Shown here piece by piece: positions 11,737-22,599 of a stretch of DNA of 64,000 bases. How positions within the stretch are numbered: the stretch's first letter is position 1; each line of letters opens with the position of its first letter. The position numbers and the translations under genes are program-made. The notes under the pieces were generated by a model. It saw only the letters and a program-made list of their open reading frames with translations. It did not search any database and was not told the DNA's origin. The DNA is from Phymatolithon calcareum (Eukaryota; Rhodophyta; Florideophyceae; Hapalidiales), in NCBI GenBank assembly GCA_977006965.1, contig OZ345363.1:496001-560000 (forward strand). Direction: 5' to 3'.

Positions 11737-11782
11737 TTCCTTCGATAGATAGAAGCGTCGACGCTGCTATCTATCGAAGGAA
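11737..11782. repeat. 46-bp near-perfect palindrome
   Basis: TTCCTTCGATAGATAG at the left is matched by CTATCTATCGAAGGAA at the right around an AGCGTCGACGCT core. Only one symmetric pair is mismatched. Confidence 0.85.
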
Positions 11783-11973
11783 TGGTGGATCCATCAGATC
11801 GCGGACTTTTCGACAAAAACGTACTGGCTGCACAGGTAGGGCTAACAGGCCGGAAACCGTGCGTCCATGATATACTACAGAGGAGAAATTATTTAGATTG
11901 TCGATTCGGGGAACGTGGAGCTGTCGACTGCTCCCTGCTCTGATCCAAGCCACAGAGAGGGAGGCCGACCATT

Positions 11974-12030
11974 ATGATACCGGCGGTCCAACTGCCACCA
12001 TGATGGTGGCAGTTGGACCGCCAGTATCAT
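11974..12030. repeat. 57-bp hairpin with 3-nt loop
   Basis: The left arm (GGCGGTCCAACTGCCACCA) and right arm (TGGTGGCAGTTGGACCGCC) pair around a TGA loop. The stem extends outwards through GTATCAT/ATGATAC with one mismatch, for 27 pairs in total. Confidence 0.9.
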
Positions 12031-13673
12031 ACGTGAAGATTTGAGCAGGAATTTCCTTCTAGACGGTATGATACCGTCCACTGATGCACAATATCGGTGG
12101 AATGGGTGCCTTCATGTCTTGTTCATTGCGCCATATCATACTGATACGGATTCATCAAGACATGTATTTAGGGTACAATCGTCCTATGATATCATACAGC
12201 GGCCGGAAGTCCAAAAGAATCCTACAGTATACACATATTATGATAATGGTAGAGCATGAACCAATGAAAAGGCACTCCCTCCCGGAGTGTCGTATTCGAT
12301 GAGTACGGCACAATGATATCGATATTTTCGATTTAATTTTCGGTACCAACACTCTGCACCGTGTACAGTTCAGTGTTTGGCCTTCGGATTATTTTGATCG
12401 TTGAGCAGGGCCAGAAATATGATACGTATTGTTGATAGGCATGACATGGCCAAGTCAGGAATTGGAAGGTGCGGAAGTCAATTGTTTCATACCAAGTCAA
12501 ATGTGACAAGTATTGCTCTTGGGCCAGAATATATGAGAAATGACATGAGGCCCAACATTGTGATCGAGTGAAAGGCAGTACCCTAGTCAGCCGTTGGCCG
12601 GGTTCTCGTCCTGCTGCTCTCATTTCATCAGGCCGAAGCCCTGCGGACTTTGTTCTTTTATCAAATCTGCTCGGAGAGCAAGTGGATACTGCACTCGGTT
12701 CTACCGTCTAATAAGAAGCTAAGCGAATATCTGATGAATTTCGGATTTGCGCAACGGCTAATAGCTCTTTCGAGAAGATTCTTGCAAGGGAATGGCGACG
12801 ATTAGAATTTACGTTTCGCCGGGACATACAAAATTTTATCATATCTTTGATAACATGTGTGGTCCAACACGACTTCCAAAATCAGTTACTCTAGTGTAAT
12901 GGTCCACTCACAACCGAAAAGGAGATGAGGGCAATGATTGGACAAAATGTGTATGCATTACAGAAATACTAGCGCAAGCGTATAGTATGATCAATACTAT
13001 TGGACACATTCAAGATCGCCTACCAGAGTGTGTGATCCTTTTGATCGAAACGTGTTTTCAAAATGTGTATCAATTGATTTAGTTTCTCTGAGAATGCCAA
13101 CCAACCACAGTAACCATTATCATATGTCGTAACGAAAATGGAATTTTCAATCTCGTTCCAATTTCGTAGAATTTTGGGTTCAACCACATGAGGATATCCC
13201 CCAACAGCACGGATCCGCCAGGCGGCGGGATCCACGACAATTCATTAGCTCGAAGTTCAAAAATTTGAGCTTTGGCCACGCGCATGAGTTGCGCCGCGTT
13301 TCAAATGCGTCCCTGCTGGGTACATCCACCGTGCCACGTTGCGCCTCGCCACAGTTCAGTAGTACTGGGCCGTGGGTGTGTACGATACGTAAAGAAAATG
13401 GCAGAATAGGTCTAGCGTTACATATATCGCCGGGATCGTCGCCGTTTCACGGCCGGCCCGATATCAGTTTCGGCGCCATTTCGTCATCAGCATTCTGCCG
13501 CGCCGCGCCACATTAATTGATACAATACGGAACCCCGAGGCACCGATGGGGCGATCATCAAGGTAAAATACTGACTGTAACGTTAGGGACGGCCTCTACA
13601 ACTACCCGCTTCGAGAAGACGCAACCCTCATCGAATATTGTCGCGTTGTGCACCCTCGCTGGCTCCGTGCACG

Positions 13674-15575
13674 ATGTTTGCGAACGCGTTCTGCTGCTTC
13701 TTCCGCCAGGAAAAGCGCGAGCCGTCACCCGATCCATTTGCAGGCATCGCGGCCGAACAAGAACGCTCGAAACGATCACTTCGCCTTCTTTCCAAGGAAA
13801 GATCCTTCTCGGCGGCAGGCGAGCGTCTCGCTGAACTTGAGGACTTTTCACTTGTTAATGTACGCACCAATTCGCGTGACTTGCGCTTCTCCCGCGAGAA
13901 CTCACGCACACTCTCCGGCCTTTCCGCTGCCGAGCCGCCGTCGATAGCGTCCTCCCGCTCGGGGCCGGAATGGGTCGATCATGCATGGGATTCCCTTGTG
14001 AAAGGTCGTGTGCTCAATGATGTGAACTCGTCTCCCAACCTCGATGACGACGATGTTTCGTTTCGCAGTCTCGCCATAGCCATGCAAAGTCAGACGGTCG
14101 CAATGCCGGATGATTTCGAGTCGCCGCGTTCGGAGGGCCCGTGGGATGGCAATGATGGTGATGTCACCCCCATTCGTCGCTCCGGTGGTGTGGATACACC
14201 TACGAGACCTGCAGATGACGATAATAGTGGCATGGTATCCATGTCACGATTGAAAATACTTGCAGATGATCCATTCCTCGAGGATCTTTCGCTGGAGAAC
14301 CTCTCCCTCACCTCTCCCCGTACTAGATCGTCCAACTCTTATGACGACAAGTTTTATTCCCCGCCCGTAACCACAACATCTGCGCGTGGGTCGCTGTCGC
14401 GCGCTGCAAGCCCTGACATGGACTATCAGCCCTCCGGTCCGCTGTCAAACGGAAGTGCATATTTCGAAGATGCGCCCACGCCGCCGTACATGGACCACGA
14501 AGACATGCTCCACCGCGCAACATCTCGCGGAAGTGCTGCCGGCGTGCCGCGCTCGCCAGACTCGAGCTCGAATTCCATGCCGCAATCGCCGCGACATGCC
14601 GCTGCAGGACGTGTTTTGCGGCTAGAAGACATCCTCGGCCGTGTTGAGGGTATTGCGCAACTCGGAGATTCCGATGAGGATCTCGACGAACAAGCAGATG
14701 ATGATATTATGGATTTACATCCCGTTGTCTATACCAATGACGAAAGATGGGGACCTGTGCTGGCAGTCCGTGAAGCACACGCGCCGCTTGAGGAAGGCAT
14801 TGTGGACTCTTCCTCAGAATCGGATTCCGGGAATGCAAACATATACTCCGATGCATTGTCGGACTCGATCAAGCTCTCCCCCAGATGCATTAGCGCTGAA
14901 GACAATGAAGGAAAATTGGAAGGGGGGTCCTTGTCGTCTTCCTCTGACGAATGTTCCTCAACCGAGGAAGAAAAGCTACAGGGGGAAGATGAATCGGAGG
15001 TGCTCAAGCGCAATGGGGACCAACCTGTTGAGCGAAGACTTTTCGATGCAGATGAGCTGACGGATGGGTCGAGCACTTCACGCGCAGCACGCGATGGCGC
15101 CGAAGCGGTGGGAACCGAATTCTCTTATATCACCGAGGAGTGCAGCAAGAGCGAGAGGTCTGGCGCGTGGTCTACTGGAGCCGAATCGCGTTCCGCGCAA
15201 CCTCTGCCGTCTTGCCTTGAATCGTCGTACGTGTGCGGACGGGATTGCGAACTCGGTTTTGCGCGTTGCTCCGCACATATGGCTGGCGCGGAGCTTATCC
15301 GCGAGCGAGGTGCACGCGGGCAGAATGGGGAAAGAAGTAGCGAGGCCGACAAGAGAATCAATGACGCTGAGAAGCGGACGCGTAAGGCCTTGAAAATGCT
15401 GGCATCCATGGGAGCGCCGCTGGATAAGGCGGCAGAAAAGATCGGCCGACACAAGAGCATGCCGGAGAGTTCCATGGCTGGGTTGCGCTCTGGTGTTGAC
15501 GAGGATGAGGACGAAATGGAAGGGCCTTCAGTGGCTAACCTGAGGAGGATGTGGAGTGCGCGAGCAAAGCAGTGA
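13674..15575 (+). CDS. Acidic, Ser-rich, probably disordered protein
   Basis: A single-exon ORF of 633 aa from the first ATG (13674). No family recognised. The N-terminus (MFANAFCCFFRQEK) has a Cys-Cys pair in a hydrophobic patch next to basic residues, which could be palmitoylated. The body is rich in Ser, Asp, Glu and Pro with many SP and RXXS sites (SRAASP, SPRS), typical of a phosphorylated, unstructured regulatory protein. A charged helix-prone stretch (about residues 555-595, EADKRINDAEKRTRKALKML) is the only probable structured part. Length, high GC and clean codon pattern argue that it is real. Confidence 0.7.
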   Translation: MFANAFCCFFRQEKREPSPDPFAGIAAEQERSKRSLRLLSKERSFSAAGERLAELEDFSLVNVRTNSRDLRFSRENSRTLSGLSAAEPPSIASSRSGPEWVDHAWDSLVKGRVLNDVNSSPNLDDDDVSFRSLAIAMQSQTVAMPDDFESPRSEGPWDGNDGDVTPIRRSGGVDTPTRPADDDNSGMVSMSRLKILADDPFLEDLSLENLSLTSPRTRSSNSYDDKFYSPPVTTTSARGSLSRAASPDMDYQPSGPLSNGSAYFEDAPTPPYMDHEDMLHRATSRGSAAGVPRSPDSSSNSMPQSPRHAAAGRVLRLEDILGRVEGIAQLGDSDEDLDEQADDDIMDLHPVVYTNDERWGPVLAVREAHAPLEEGIVDSSSESDSGNANIYSDALSDSIKLSPRCISAEDNEGKLEGGSLSSSSDECSSTEEEKLQGEDESEVLKRNGDQPVERRLFDADELTDGSSTSRAARDGAEAVGTEFSYITEECSKSERSGAWSTGAESRSAQPLPSCLESSYVCGRDCELGFARCSAHMAGAELIRERGARGQNGERSSEADKRINDAEKRTRKALKMLASMGAPLDKAAEKIGRHKSMPESSMAGLRSGVDEDEDEMEGPSVANLRRMWSARAKQ

Positions 15576-16173
15576 GCGGTGGTTTTTTTACTATTGTGAA
15601 TTGCGAATAATTTACTTGAGTTGTTTATTTAACTTTTCATTTTGTTGCCACTTCCTCTCCTCTTCACTTCCCTACTGTCCTGAGCAGTATTTGTACAGCA
15701 TGGCTTATGTGTTCTGTCCTTGTAGGACCAGTGACTGAATCCTAGGAGAGCTCAACCCATGAAATTTTTTCACAACCGCGTTGTTGATGTTTTCGACTCG
15801 ACAGGGCTCGACCTCGGCGAAGCGAGTTCTTTGGGAATGGTTGATTTCCAGTTGCAGCATGTGGCGGGTGGCAGAGTGCTCCAAGTGCACTACTCGGAAG
15901 TGAACGTATCTATTGCCTGTGCACCGTCCCGATCAGTTTCAATTGTAGATTCCATGCTGCATCAAAGGGAGTGTAAATTATTTAACACTCGAGATTCTTC
16001 CACGGTGACAAGGAAGCAATGCACAGAGCAAGAGCGTATGGATGCAAATACATTCTCGGGCAAGATTTTGTGTCCGACGTGCACGTCGCCCAAGTGTAGA
16101 TGGACGTGCCTTGCGCGAGAGAAATTGGAAAGATACCACGATGGAAAATTGGGGTTGAGAAAAAATAAGAATT
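15576..16173. other. Spacer between unknown gene and tRNA
   Basis: Pyrimidine-rich 3' flank of the Ser-rich gene and then the 3' flank of the minus-strand tRNA. The 477-nt open frame across 15759-16235 overlaps the tRNA and shows no family features. Confidence 0.4.
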
Positions 16174-16246
16174 TGGATCTGCCGGGCTTCGATCCCGGTA
16201 CCTCGCGCATGCTAAGCGCGCACTCTACCAATTGAGCTACAGACCC
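16174..16246 (-). tRNA. tRNA-Ala (anticodon AGC)
   Basis: 73 nt on the minus strand fold as a full cloverleaf. The acceptor stem GGGTCTG/CAGATCC includes the G3:U70 pair that defines alanine tRNAs. The D arm is GCTC...GAGT. The anticodon stem CGCGC/GCGCG encloses the loop TTAGCAT, giving anticodon AGC. The T stem CCGGG/CCCGG encloses ATCGAAG. The discriminator is A, CCA is not encoded, and there is no intron. A in place of U at position 54 is, from memory, also found in plant tRNA-Ala. Confidence 0.95.
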
Positions 16247-18168
16247 TGCTGTTGGTAGGTGTGGAGTGCCATTCGTTGAGTATTGAACACCGGGAACGAG
16301 CCCCGGCGGGACGGCCAACAATTATCTCTGCGAAACAATCATTTTTTACCTCATCCGGCCACACTACTGTATTCAATCGAATCCCCACGGCTGGAGGAAG
16401 GGCTGACAGTGTGTGTGCCTCCAGCTCGCCCGCATGCTTTCAGTGTATGACAACCTGATGTTCGTAATTTGTGAAATTGTTTGGAAATGGACCATAACAT
16501 AATTTATGTCCCAACTTGAAGAAAGTCGAGTGCATTTTAAATTTGTTTCATTTCTCTTCGTGAAACACTCATCCGTGTTTTGTAGAAGTGCTTCAATTGC
16601 TCCTTCCACGTCCTGCTCTTCTTCATTGCATCCACTTGGTTTGGGCACTGTCGACTCTTCCGCAGCTATGATATGATATCGCCCATACCAAGCTCCCCAT
16701 CTCCTCCTTCACTTTGACTTGCTTGCGCGGAAAGTGTCCAAAAAACGATCTCGCACAACTGTACTTCTCTTCTGAAGACTTACTACAGTATTTCATGTGG
16801 ACGACCACAGCTGCGAAGTGCAATCTTCTGGATATTCTTTTCTCTTGATGCTCCGATGCGCGTAATATTTCCTTTCACACCGGTTGATCCTCCGTGCTTG
16901 TTTTCCTCTTGAGATTGTTCAGTTTTTCCAGTTCCAGCTCCGCTCCTTTGTCCTCTTTCTTTTCTGCAATTTTGGCCAGCCTGTTTCTAAGCTTCTTGAG
17001 CATATGTCGGCACAGGAAGTCGCAAGGTGCTATCTGGCAGGACTTCATCACTCGCTTCCAATGCTTTCATGCCCAGTCGCCAAACTAACGCACGACTACT
17101 TCCTTCTTCTAATTGGAGGCTGCTGTCATTACTCGAATAGTCGCGGGAGTTTCGTGTTCGCAGTATACGTGTACTGCACGTACGAATGCCTTGAATAAGT
17201 AAATGCATATCTCAGACTGAGACATGCATTTACGTATTCAAGGCATTTGCTCTTACTATTGTATCCCTCTTTTGCCATTTCGGGCGTTTTCATCATTCGG
17301 AGCTTGCACCGAGGGGATTTGAGACGCTCCATGAGCAATTTATCTGAAACCCCTTCTTCCCCATCGCAGTTCCTAGATGTTCAGCGGTTTCTTGTACTTA
17401 TTTCCTCTTCGGGCAGCTTAAAACGTTTCGAGAAGCTCAGATGAATCAACGCTGGGGACAAACTGATGTTCAGCGATCTCTTTTCGATTGAAGTGGTGAT
17501 TGGATGTTCCTGGTCTGTTCTCGAAGGCTGCAAACCGGAGAAGATTCATTTACTACAGAAACGCAGACGAAGGTGCCCATGAGGTCGACGAAAGCCGGCA
17601 CTAGAGGCAGCACATCTGATCTCAAAGGCGCACCCTTGTGCTTGCGGACTCGCACATATGATGCTTGTCTCTCTAACGGTGTTCTCGTTCATGTACGGGG
17701 GACACAGGGAGAAGTTTCGAAATTGATCAGCCTCGCCAAAACGCCCTGAAATGGACGCATACGACGCCACTGTAGAACCCGAATGTGGGTTAAGTCGGCC
17801 GAACAGCCGAGCACGGTACGTGGAGTGTAGGTGTCCTCAACCGCTGCGGGGACTATTTCGACATGCAAGCTGCACAGGAGTTCCAACAAAGTGCTTGTCG
17901 AGGCCACCATCACATGGAGAAACCGTGTTCAGTGGATGATTTTCAGTGTGTGAGGCGAGAAGATCGTCCTGAAAACGATCCCCCATGCATGAGGAGGTGG
18001 ACTTGGAACGGAACCGGAATGCTGACAAGAATGCCGTGGACTTTTCGCCAGACTAGCACTGGGTCCCTCCATTATTGGAGAGGATTACGAGAAGCAACCC
18101 TGTAAGTTGAAACTCGCAGCTTATGAGGTATTGGGAGATTCTAAAATCCCCTCCATGGTGCCCAATTG
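16247..18168. other. Gene-poor spacer with a large palindrome
   Basis: Only short unsupported ORFs. It contains the palindrome at 17185-17247. Confidence 0.4.
17185..17247. repeat. 63-bp palindrome
   Basis: AATGCCTTGAATA at the left is matched by TATTCAAGGCATT at the right. The 30-bp arms meet at a GAC centre with two mismatched pairs. Confidence 0.88.
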
Positions 18169-18182
18169 TCGTCGGCACAACT

Positions 18183-18556
18183 TTTTTTTCCTCTCAAGTT
18201 TATTTAAAAGCCCCACAGACTTCCGAATATATGGGCAAGGCTTCCTCTGATGCTACCTACATTTGTGCAGCTCACGAAACGTCCACCAGTGTGGCGGACG
18301 GGAAAACTCAGGACTCAAAGTAGTCCTATCTCAGTCCTCTACGGGATTGTTGGTGCTTGGACTCGACCGCTTTTTGCCTTGCATTCTGCTGATTAATACA
18401 GTCCTTCTTCGTTCTCCATGCGTTCTATGAGTGTCTTGCTAAATAGTAAGAGCTCATCTAGCGCCTTTTCTGTTTCCAGTCGTTTTTCTCCTTCGAGTTC
18501 GTACCCTGCTAGCATGCGTTCAAGGGTCTCCATATGCTCTCTGGCTCTGGTGCCGA
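18183..18556 (-). mobile_element. RX retroposon, 5'-truncated, with 14-bp TSD
   Basis: A 374-bp insertion flanked by perfect direct repeats TCGTCGGCACAACT (18169-18182 and 18557-18570). On the minus strand it ends in a poly(A) run (seen as T8 at 18182-18189). It holds the last part of an ORF (18393 to the 5' junction; motif GYELEGEKRLETEKALDEL) followed by a 3' UTR. The same peptide occurs at 27.8 kb and the same 3' UTR in several other copies. Target-primed retroposition is inferred from the TSD, the tail and the 5' truncation. Confidence 0.85.
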
Positions 18557-18570
18557 TCGTCGGCACAACT

Positions 18571-19299
18571 GTACGCCGGAGGCGCCCGTGGCGCAAGGTG
18601 CGGGCTCGTCTGCAATGCGCACACCATAGATTTCGGTGTAGCGACGCTAGAATCGAGGTAGCCTACGCCTTGGGCGCGATATTTACCAAGAGCTGTATGC
18701 ACCCCGTACTTATCTCAAAAGCGTTGCTTGAATAATAGACAAGTGGACAACATATATTTTTGCTGACTGAACACATCCCAGTCTAATAGGATCTGCTATA
18801 CCTTCAGTCGCAATTGGAGCCTGTTCCCACCCACGGAACCATGTAATAGAGCCCCAAGGCTCCTTCCGGCGTAAAAGAGTCATCGATGTAAGTGGGTCTA
18901 AGAACTTTCCTGAGTGCCGTGACATGTGGCTGGGTCCAACAAGAGGCGCGAGATGATAAATGCATCTATGCGCACAGCCGCAAACCACAAACTGTGAAAT
19001 ACAAGAAAGTTTTTCCTCACTCCGAATAGCGGGAGCAACGAAGAAAGTCAATTAGGACAAGATTTCACGAACTGCGGCGTAATATTACCTCGGATATCAT
19101 GATGCATGGCTATGATCGCCTTCTTCTATACACCCGGTCTGTGCTTGTCCTTGGCAACACATGAACGTGCCACGGCCGCAGCTCAAGCATATCGACAGTC
19201 CATTTGATTGTCATGTTCGGCTTGTGTGTCCTGTCCATTCAGTTGCGGAGCTGCCAGTATAGGTTCATAGCACTCCGGATTATCACAACACAGTTCTCG
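18571..19299. other. Spacer, nothing recognised
   Basis: Short antisense ORFs only; no domain, RNA or repeat supported. Confidence 0.35.
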
Positions 19300-19985
19300 C
19301 TGTAGCGCCAGGCTCCAAAGAACCCGACGCCACATGGGAGAGAAAAGCTCAAGAGAGGAGAGAGAAGAAAAGAGCGGGAGAGACAAGACAAAAGAGGAGG
19401 AAAGAAAGACAAGCAAACAAAACCTCCAGGACAAACAGATAGAGTAAGCGTGTAGATCAGCATCGGAGCACTCCATGGCTTTGCGGGAACACAAGCGGGC
19501 GTGGTGATCAGACACGGGCGCGAGGCTGCGCCGTACTGGGCTTCGGAAGCTTAACGAGCGTAACACAATAGTCCAGGTGTTGAGGATAAGCGCGGTAGCC
19601 TTGCGGGAACTCCAGCGGTCGAGCGGAACGAAAACGAGCGCGAGCCTTCGCGAATGGGGAAAGATTAGCTTGGTGATAGCCGAACGGACGACACTGCGCC
19701 TCTTACGACAAGACGAACAAAAGAAGGGAAGAAGGAAAAGACGGGCCGGGACGACGTCTTCAGGCGGCGACCATGGCTTGGCCGTCAACCTTGGTACAGA
19801 CGCACGAAAAATGGAAAAGGGAACTTGAGCGCAGTTGTCTCCGTGCTGGCTTGCATGACGACGGTTGCGTCCAAGAAGGTTGGGAAGAGCTCCGACTCCG
19901 CGTAGTCGAAGGGCCGTGCAGGCGACGTTGAGCGTGCTACGAGCCGAGCATTCGAGCCGAAATCCAGAACTCCCCCACCTTCCTT
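19300..19985 (-). repeat. Dispersed GC/pyrimidine-rich repeat, copy 1
   Basis: The minus strand is alignable by eye with 48830-49735 (+). Shared blocks include a CTGATCACCACG run followed by GCTTGT, then AGCTTGTCTTTCTTTCC-type pyrimidine tracts, CATGTGGCG and GGCGCTACA. This copy is about 200 bp shorter. A 201-aa open frame runs through it on the minus strand but is not conserved in frame with the other copy. Boundaries are approximate; the family is unknown. Confidence 0.6.
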
Positions 19986-20635
19986 TACTCAGAGGAAGGA
20001 ATTAACTAGCTTATATACTACAACCTACGCAAAAGACAGCGATGCAGCGCATAGACACACGAGAGACACGGGCAAGTATGGCCCAACAGATCACCTACCA
20101 CGAGCAGCATGACTATCGCGATCCAAGGTGAGCGGCGTACAGTCGCGAGAGGAAAAAGAGACCGCCTTGGGACAGCGACATAACAGCGGGCGCTACACTC
20201 GCCAACTGTATGTCTGCATGGGCTTCAATCCACGCAGCGGGTGCACGCTCTATGGTCCCAAGTCGAGTTTGTGCTCAAGGCTGTATGGTAAGCGCGCATC
20301 GCAGATCTGGGCTCAGGGCACCGAGGGAATGGCTCAGAGTGCCATAGTGCTTCTCGTCCAGAAAGGCCACAAGCACTCACTCAAGAATTGCTCACTGGGA
20401 AAAAAGGAGATCCACTTTCCGAGCTGTCAATGGCCATCAGTATCAAAATTTTAGTTAGTTGCCTCTTTCCCCCACACCAGGAGGTCGCAGGTACTGCCAT
20501 ATAATCATAACCATACACTGAGTAAAAAGGAGTCAGCAATTCGTAAAGACTGTATACTGTATTTTCTACGAAGTGCAGTCTTGGCATTCCAATTGGTGAT
20601 ACCAAAATAAATCCAGTTAGAGATTTCTTACTTCT
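19986..20635. other. Spacer upstream of first oxidoreductase
   Basis: No supported gene. Short open frames without domains. Confidence 0.35.
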
Positions 20636-20712
20636 ATGCCCAGGGCCGATTTCGGTCCTGAGCCTCCCTGAAAACACTACCCTCGTGAAGCGCCTTCTCT
20701 CGCCGACCTTTC
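20636..20712 (+). promoter_or_regulatory. Upstream 77-bp block of the first oxidoreductase gene
   Basis: This segment ends 30 bp before the ATG at 20743 and occurs again, about 85 percent identical, at 21837-21912. It most likely belongs to the 5' UTR or promoter of the oxidoreductase gene. Confidence 0.5.
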
Positions 20713-20742
20713 TCGCCAACGCACTGCTCGTTGTGCATCACT

Positions 20743-21675
20743 ATGTCCGCCGAAGGTTCCACCATGCGCGCGATCTACCAAGATGAGTACGGCGGCGTTG
20801 AGTCGTTCAAACTCGGTGATCTACCAAAGCCATCCCCAGGAAGCGGCGAGGTATTGGTCCAAGTTCACGCAGCAGGTGTCAACCCAATCGATTTGAAGCG
20901 GTCGGCCATGGTGAAGAACGAGACGTTTCCAGTCGTCACAGGCTACGATATGGCGGGCGTTATTGTCTCGATTGGTAGCGGCGACGTCGGCGAATTCAAA
21001 GTTGGTGACCGCGTTGTTGCGGAAGTGACAGGGGCACCCCTTTCACCGAATGCAACCGGAGCTTTCGCAGAGTTCTGCGTTGTGAAAGCTAATCTACTTG
21101 CCGTCATACCTGATGATGCTTCGTTTGTCGATATGGCGGCAACACCGGTCGCGGTCGGTACGGCAATACAGGCGTTCGACCTACTGGGCCTGAAGAAAGG
21201 GCATCGGATCTTCATCTCCGGTGGTGCCGGAGGTGTCGGTGTGCACGCCATGCAGATCGCGAAGAACGTTTACGGGGCAGCTGAGGTCGCCACGACTGCA
21301 AGCGCTGGGAAATTTGATTTTGTCAAGAGCTTCGGTGCCGACCGTACTGTTGACTACAAGACCGAGGATGCGGGTGAGGTACTGAAGGGGTGGGCGGATG
21401 TCGCATTGGACTGCACGCATGAAGTGCCTATGTGTAAGAAAATTGTCAAGGAGGGCGGAAAGATATGCAGTATTGTCCAGGCTGATGATGATGACGCTAC
21501 TTTCCTCCTTATTAAGTCAACGGGAGAGCTTATGGCCACTATCTCGAAGTGTGTAGCAGAGAAGAAGTTTAGGATTGTTATTGACAAGGTTTACTCGCTG
21601 GAGGAAGGGATCCAGGCCATTAAGCATGTGGCTGGGGGACGAGCGAAAGGGAAAGTTGTTATTAAGGTAATCTGA
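20743..21675 (+). CDS. Quinone oxidoreductase-like NADPH dehydrogenase (MDR family)
   Basis: 310 aa, single exon; ATG at 20743 chosen (an in-frame ATG also lies seven codons later, where the paralogue starts). The medium-chain dehydrogenase/reductase fold is clear: GroES-like N-terminal domain (HAAGVNPID, residues 42-50; GYDMAGVI, 67-74), then a Rossmann fold with the nucleotide motif GGAGGVGVHAMQIAK at about 160-174. The catalytic-zinc cysteines are absent, as in the zeta-crystallin/quinone oxidoreductase branch, which reduces quinones or alkenals with NADPH. There is no obvious transit peptide, so it is probably cytosolic. The closest relative is the inverted copy at 22600-23514. Confidence 0.93.
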   Translation: MSAEGSTMRAIYQDEYGGVESFKLGDLPKPSPGSGEVLVQVHAAGVNPIDLKRSAMVKNETFPVVTGYDMAGVIVSIGSGDVGEFKVGDRVVAEVTGAPLSPNATGAFAEFCVVKANLLAVIPDDASFVDMAATPVAVGTAIQAFDLLGLKKGHRIFISGGAGGVGVHAMQIAKNVYGAAEVATTASAGKFDFVKSFGADRTVDYKTEDAGEVLKGWADVALDCTHEVPMCKKIVKEGGKICSIVQADDDDATFLLIKSTGELMATISKCVAEKKFRIVIDKVYSLEEGIQAIKHVAGGRAKGKVVIKVI

Positions 21676-22599
21676 CATCCGGTGAGATGATTTGTTAGGC
21701 TACTAGTTCTAACGTACAGACATCGGAATATGCGGACGGTAAAGTCTTTGAGCTCAGAAGCCCACGAACAGAGGAACTCACGGGTCAATATAAACAGTGG
21801 CCAGCTGTACGGTAAAGACAATTTGCCGGTGCGAAAATGCCAGGGCTGATTTCGGTCCTAAGGCTCCCTGAAAGCACTACTCTCCTGAAGCGCCCTCTCT
21901 CACCGACCTTCCATAATCACGGCTGTAGAAGTAATTTACTGTAGTTGCAAACGAGATCAAGCGAAGGTATCCAATCACGTATATATTACAGTAACGGGAT
22001 TTTAGATCTGAACATTATGATTGTGGCTATTGGCTTCAAGCGTCTCCATTCTTGACCAATCATATAATAGATTCTGTCGGGCAAAAAATGCATCAAAACG
22101 CAGCGTTTGTTCTCCCTACGGTGTTGCCATCACCACAAGTCTGGATTCTCCTGCGAGAATTCTGGAATCCTGACTTTTGCAGCAGGCGTGCAATTTCTCA
22201 TCGAGCCCGGCGATTTACCCACTCCGGAAACGTTCGATACGAAAAGTGAATAGTCGCATCTGACAGGACACTGAAACGTAGTATCACTTTCCAACGGTTC
22301 GTAGTCGGGCGCCAGGGCCATGATAAGTGGGCTCCAAATCCATCACCTAGGTATTGTGACAAACTTGGCACTAAGAGTAACGAGAGAACGGAGAAGGGCG
22401 AGGACGCTTTTGTTCCAGTAACACGATTTATCCGTGCAGCAGGAAGGCTTTTCTATTAGGGTACGATTTTTACGGCTTCGGAAGAAAATCCAGGTGTACT
22501 AGGCTACCTATTCTGCGACTGAGGAGTTGAATTGTCCACAATAAACTCCAGAAGTCCGACTGCAACTAACTCAAGCAGCTACATCAAAGTTTTGAACAA
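21676..22599. other. Spacer between convergent paralogues
   Basis: It holds an orphan copy of the upstream block (21837-21912) with no gene after it. The remainder shows no ORF or RNA gene. Confidence 0.5.
21837..21912 (+). repeat. Orphan copy of the oxidoreductase upstream block
   Basis: Alignable base by base with 20636-20712, same orientation, but no oxidoreductase coding sequence follows. Homology ends at both sides together. Confidence 0.85.

Larger units (their letters stand above)
10747..13673. other. Gene-poor AT-rich region with hairpins
   Basis: About 2.9 kb without a credible ORF. It contains two strong hairpins (11737-11782, 11974-12030) and several further GTATCATAC/GTATGATAC motifs between 11970 and 12430. 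The last 200 bases before 13674 are GC-richer and probably belong to the promoter or 5' UTR of the next gene. Confidence 0.45.

Noticed and set aside
15759-16235. 158-aa plus-strand ORF with a CPTCTSPKCRWTC stretch
   Set aside because: Runs antisense into the tRNA gene, low complexity of evidence, no homologous pattern.
15962-16321. 119-aa minus-strand ORF with VAQLVECALSMREVPGSKPGRSKF
   Set aside because: This is the familiar false peptide produced by reading through a tRNA-Ala gene; it overlaps 16174-16246.
19330-19420. Purine-rich tract as microsatellite or regulatory element
   Set aside because: It is the antisense of the pyrimidine block inside the dispersed repeat, not an independent feature.
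19183-19788. 201-aa minus-strand hydrophobic ORF
   Set aside because: Lies in the dispersed repeat; the pyrimidine tract makes the hydrophobic run, and the frame is not kept in the other copy.
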